From Gammaproteobacteria bacterium (GTDB lineage Bacteria; Pseudomonadota; Gammaproteobacteria; Steroidobacterales; PWYM01): 32,406 nt of DNA. A program made the position numbers and the translations under genes. The notes under the pieces were generated by a model that made no database searches, was not told the origin of the DNA, and saw only the letters and a list, made by a program, of their open reading frames with translations. The first letter of the stretch is position 1. Each line of letters starts with the position of its first letter. Location: positions 1 through 32,406 of the forward strand of contig PWYM01000165.1 of assembly GCA_003567855.1 (NCBI GenBank). The letters run 5' to 3'. Shown piece after piece: positions 28,002 through 32,406 of this stretch.

Positions 28002-28445
28002 TCATGTCCTCCGCAATGCCAGGCTCAGAAACAGCGCCGTGCCGACGCCCCAGGCGGCGTTGACGAGCACCCCCGTCAGCATCGGCGCGAACTGCCAGCC
28101 CGCGGCGATCGGCAGTGACTTCAGCGGCGCGACGACGAACCAGTTGACGAGCGTGGGCGCGAGCGCGCCGAACGCCGCGGCACCGAGCCAGTGGCCGGCG
28201 CCGCCCTTGGGCAGGCGCGGGCGCAGCAGCGCGTAAGCGATACCCCACAGACCACCCCAGAACGCGATCGACCAGATCTGCGGCAGTCCCAGCGGCCACG
28301 TCGGCCCCGACGGGAAGATCGCCCGGTCGGTCAGCCCTATCGCGACGAGCACGCTCAGCATCCCCTGGTGGAACACGAGCACCGCCACGCAACCCGCACA
28401 GAACGCCGCCAGCAGCGCGCCAGTCCCCGTCCCTTTCATCGGCAA
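28002..28445 (-). CDS. Small polytopic membrane protein of unknown function (about 4 TM)
   Basis: MPMKGTGTGALLAAFCAGCVAVLVFHQGML...IWSIAFWGGLWGIAYALL...WLGAAAFGALAPTLVNWFVV...MLTGVLVNAAWGVGTALFLSLALRRT; stop 1 nt before the GTPase start; possible start at 28439 (MKGTG). Confidence 0.8.
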   Translation of the reverse strand: MPMKGTGTGALLAAFCAGCVAVLVFHQGMLSVLVAIGLTDRAIFPSGPTWPLGLPQIWSIAFWGGLWGIAYALLRPRLPKGGAGHWLGAAAFGALAPTLVNWFVVAPLKSLPIAAGWQFAPMLTGVLVNAAWGVGTALFLSLALRRT

Positions 28446-28493
28446 TTCTCCTCCCTGCGTCCGACCGCCGTAACCCTACCACGTCCCCCCCTC

Positions 28494-28565
28494 GGGTCGG
28501 ACCCACGCAAGTGCCTGCCCCTGCAGGAAAGATGGGCTCACTGTGCGTCGATTACGGTCCGACCC
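28494..28565. repeat. 72-bp imperfect inverted repeat (cruciform/REP-like)
   Basis: GGGTCGGACC (28494..28503) and GGTCCGACCC (28556..28565), plus inner ACGCA-AGTG / CACTGTGCGT and CCTGC-CCCT-GCAGG stems. Confidence 0.6.
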
Positions 28566-28574
28566 CTGGTTTCC

Positions 28575-28591
28575 CCCGGGGTGTCCCCGGG
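28575..28591. repeat. Perfect short inverted repeat CCCGGGG-TGT-CCCCGGG
   Basis: 7-bp stem, 3-nt loop, upstream of tRNA-Leu. Confidence 0.55.
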
Positions 28592-28619
28592 ATGGTGGAG
28601 GCCGCGGTGGCCGGCGGGG

Positions 28620-28625
28620 TATACT
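28620..28625 (+). promoter_or_regulatory. Putative -10 (TATACT) for tRNA-Leu
   Basis: tatact 33 nt upstream of the tRNA-Leu 5' end; weak -35. Confidence 0.4.
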
Positions 28626-28658
28626 TACGTGTTGCGAAAGCAGAGCCCCGGGCTGCGT

Positions 28659-28745
28659 GCGAAAGTGGCGGAACTGGTAGACGCGCTGGGTTTAGGTCCC
28701 AGTGGGGTAAAACCCGTGAGAGTTCGAGTCTCTCCTTTCGCACCA
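28659..28745 (+). tRNA. tRNA-Leu (anticodon TAG)
   Basis: GCGAAAG...CTTTCGC-A-CCA acceptor, long variable arm, anticodon TAG in GGTTTAGGT, TTCGAGT; 87 nt. Confidence 0.95.
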
Positions 28746-28889
28746 CTGTCGCTGCTGTTCTTTATGCCCCGCGGCCTGGTCGCCGGCGTTGGTCGGGGAT
28801 CAGCCAGGAAAACGCCAGGCGCCGTCGCCCGCCCGCAGCGCGGGTGCCAGCGCCTTCCATTACAAGTGTCTTAGAGGAAAGTGAAGCCA

Positions 28890-30179
28890 ATGCAGGTTTC
28901 GGTCGAAACCACCGGGTCGCTGGAACGCACGATGAAAGTGCGGGTCCCGGCCGAACAGGTGGAACGCGAGGTCGATGCACGCCTCAAGAAGGTTGCGCGT
29001 ACGGCGAAGATCAAGGGCTTCCGGCCGGGCAAGATCCCGCGCAAGGTCGTCGAGAAGCGCTATGGCGGGCAGGTGCGCCAGGAAGTGCTCTCGGAGCTGC
29101 TGCAGAAGAGCTACTCCGAAGCGCTGCAGCAGGAGCAGCTCCAGCCCGCCGGCGGCCCGCGTATCGAAACCGACGAGGCCGAGGCGGGCAAGGACTTCGC
29201 CTACACCGCGGTGTTCGAGGTGTTCCCGAAGATCGAACTGGCGAAGGTCGAGGGGCTGGCTTTCGAGCGCCCGACCGTCGAGATCCAGGAAGAAGACGTC
29301 GACGAGATGCTCGAGCGCCTGCGCACACAGCGCGCCGACTGGGGCCCCGTGGAACGCGCCGCCGCCGAAGGCGATCGCGTCAAGGTGGACTTCATCGGCC
29401 GCATCGACGGCGAACCCTTCGAAGGCGGCGAAGGCAAGGACGTGCCGGTCGTGCTCGGCGAAGGCCAGATGCTCGGCGACTTCGAGCAGGGGATCTACGG
29501 GCTCAAGCCCGGCGGCAGCCAGACCGTGCCGGTCACTTTCCCGTCGGACTACCGTAATGAGTCACTGGCCGGCAAGACCGCCGAGTTCACCGTGACCGCA
29601 ATCGCCGTGGAAGAGAAAATACTTCCCGATGTAGATGAAGAATTCGCAAAGGCCTTCGGCATAGAGGATGGCAGCCTCGAGACGCTGCGCACCGAGGTGC
29701 GCGAGAATATGCAGCGCGAACTCGACGAACGCATCAAGGCCCAGCTCAAGCGCCAGGCGCTCGATCAGCTCGTCGACCAGAATCCCGTCGAGCTGCCCGA
29801 CTCGCTGATCCAGCAGGAAATCCAGGCGCTGCAGCAGGAGGCGATGCGCCGCATGGGTACCGAGGATCCACAGCAGGCGCCACCGGCCGACGCGTTCCGT
29901 GACGGCGCCCGCCGTCGCGTCGCGGTCGGGCTGCTCATCAACGCGCTGATCAGCCGCGAGAGCATCCAGGTGGACCCGCAGCGCGTAATGGAACAGATAG
30001 AGAGTATGGCCGCCAATTACGAGCAGCCCGAGGAAGTGATCCGCCTCTACCAGAGCCAGCCGCGTCTGCGCAGCCAGATCGAGATGGCGGTGCTCGAGGA
30101 GCAGGTCACCGAGTGGCTGGTCGAGCACGGTGAGGTCGCCGACACCCCGAAGGTGTTCCGCGATTTCATGGACGGCTGA
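28890..30179 (+). CDS. tig: Trigger factor
   Basis: MQVSVETTGSLERTMKVRVPAEQVEREVDARLKKVARTAKIKGFRPGKIPRKVVEKRYG; FKBP-like domain; ATG at 28890 has a better Shine-Dalgarno spacing than GTG at 28881. Confidence 0.97.
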   Translation: MQVSVETTGSLERTMKVRVPAEQVEREVDARLKKVARTAKIKGFRPGKIPRKVVEKRYGGQVRQEVLSELLQKSYSEALQQEQLQPAGGPRIETDEAEAGKDFAYTAVFEVFPKIELAKVEGLAFERPTVEIQEEDVDEMLERLRTQRADWGPVERAAAEGDRVKVDFIGRIDGEPFEGGEGKDVPVVLGEGQMLGDFEQGIYGLKPGGSQTVPVTFPSDYRNESLAGKTAEFTVTAIAVEEKILPDVDEEFAKAFGIEDGSLETLRTEVRENMQRELDERIKAQLKRQALDQLVDQNPVELPDSLIQQEIQALQQEAMRRMGTEDPQQAPPADAFRDGARRRVAVGLLINALISRESIQVDPQRVMEQIESMAANYEQPEEVIRLYQSQPRLRSQIEMAVLEEQVTEWLVEHGEVADTPKVFRDFMDG

Positions 30180-30296
30180 AGTCGCCCCCGGACCGGCGCG
30201 GGCGCGGTGCCCGCAGCCGTCATCGGGCCGCCGTCAGGTCGCGGAATTCGCGCCCCGGGCGGTGGTCCAAACACTTGGAGCCCGGAGTAGCACTTG

Positions 30297-30932
30297 ATGG
30301 AAACCAAAGCCCTGAACCTGGTCCCGATGGTGGTCGAGCAGACCGCCCGCGGCGAACGCGCCTACGACATCTATTCGCGCCTGCTCAAGGAGCGCCTGGT
30401 GTTCGTGGTGGGCCCGGTCGAGGACTACATGGCCAATCTCATCGTCGCGCAACTGCTGTTCCTCGAGTCCGAGAACCCCGACAAGGACATCCACCTCTAC
30501 ATCAACTCGCCTGGCGGGTCGGTGTCGGCGGGTCTTTCGATCTATGACACGATGCAGTTCATCCGCCCGGCGGTGAGCACCATCTGCCTGGGCCAGGCCG
30601 CGAGCATGGGCGCACTACTGCTGTCGGGCGGCACCAAGGGCAAGCGCTTCTGCCTGCCGCACTCGCGGATGATGATCCACCAGCCGCTCGGCGGCTTCCA
30701 GGGCCAGGCGTCGGATATCGACATCCATGCCAAGGAAGTGCTCGCGGTACGCGAGCGTCTCAATCGCATCCTCTCCGAGCACACCGGCCAGACGATCGAT
30801 CAGATTGCCCGCGATACGGACCGGGACAATTTCATGGATGGTCCGACCGCCGTTGAATACGGCCTCATTGACAGCGTGCTGGCCCGACGGGACGACTCCC
30901 GTGACGCCCGCCTGCCCAAGGAGGGCGAGTGA
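30297..30932 (+). CDS. clpP: ATP-dependent Clp protease proteolytic subunit
   Basis: [65 protein letters not shown]; active Ser in GQAASMGA, His in MMIHQPLGG. Confidence 0.98.
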   Translation: METKALNLVPMVVEQTARGERAYDIYSRLLKERLVFVVGPVEDYMANLIVAQLLFLESENPDKDIHLYINSPGGSVSAGLSIYDTMQFIRPAVSTICLGQAASMGALLLSGGTKGKRFCLPHSRMMIHQPLGGFQGQASDIDIHAKEVLAVRERLNRILSEHTGQTIDQIARDTDRDNFMDGPTAVEYGLIDSVLARRDDSRDARLPKEGE

Positions 30933-30964
30933 CGTTGCAGCAACAGCGTTTCACGGCGTTCCAC

Positions 30965-30988
30965 CCGGTTTGCGGGCTGCGAACCCGG
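30965..30988 (+). other. Stem-loop in clpP-clpX intergenic region
   Basis: CCGGTTTGC-GGGCT-GCGAACCCGG with one bulged C and one G.U pair; short T-run only about 16 nt later. Confidence 0.4.
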
Positions 30989-31006
30989 AACCGTGAGGTG
31001 GTCGTT

Positions 31007-31036
31007 TTGCACGCTTCGGACCGGGCGTGCTATATA
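31007..31036 (+). promoter_or_regulatory. Putative clpX promoter (TTGCAC-N18-TATATA)
   Basis: ttgcac at 31007..31012, 18-nt spacer, tatata at 31031..31036; 48 bp upstream of the clpX ATG. Confidence 0.5.
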
Positions 31037-31083
31037 GAAGTCGAACGTGCGCGCGGTCAATATGCGCATGCAGAGGAACAACC

Positions 31084-32394
<1,311 letters not shown>

Positions 32395-32406
32395 CCGCCG
32401 GACGCC

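Noticed and set aside
26549-28660. Integrative island at the tRNA cluster
   Set aside because: No integrase, and I did not find a direct duplication of a tRNA 3' end; the GTPase pair is not shown to be mobile.

Overview
This 32.4 kb window is a high-GC gammaproteobacterial chromosome segment (my inference from gene content and synteny). It is dominated by housekeeping genes, with no visible IS element, prophage or CRISPR array. On the minus strand at the left are a FimV-like LysM gene that runs off the left edge (it is absent from the supplied ORF track), a FimX-like degenerate REC/PAS/GGDEF/EAL gene, and epmB. These are followed by efp (+), and then a tightly packed minus-strand run SCO - PCuAC - psd - epmA - msrC. 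The plus strand then carries prmB - aroC - asd - fimV - truA - accD - folC - SPOR/dedD-like - cvpA - purF - a Hanks-type Ser/Thr kinase - miaE. After the minus-strand genes lpxH, ppi and folD come tRNA-Pro/Arg/His/Lys, an EHD/dynamin-like GTPase with a small membrane protein (both minus), tRNA-Leu, and finally tig - clpP - clpX. I do not see a clear-cut undescribed system. The most unusual items are (1) the FimX-like/FimV-like pair, with a second complete FimV about 10 kb away; (2) the translationally coupled small membrane protein plus dynamin-like GTPase between tRNA genes; (3) a GxGxxG-poor soluble Ser/Thr kinase between purF and miaE; (4) a 72-bp REP/cruciform-like inverted repeat upstream of tRNA-Leu; and (5) some promoter and leader architectures, namely a possible leaderless miaE and a symmetric bidirectional SCO/prmB promoter.
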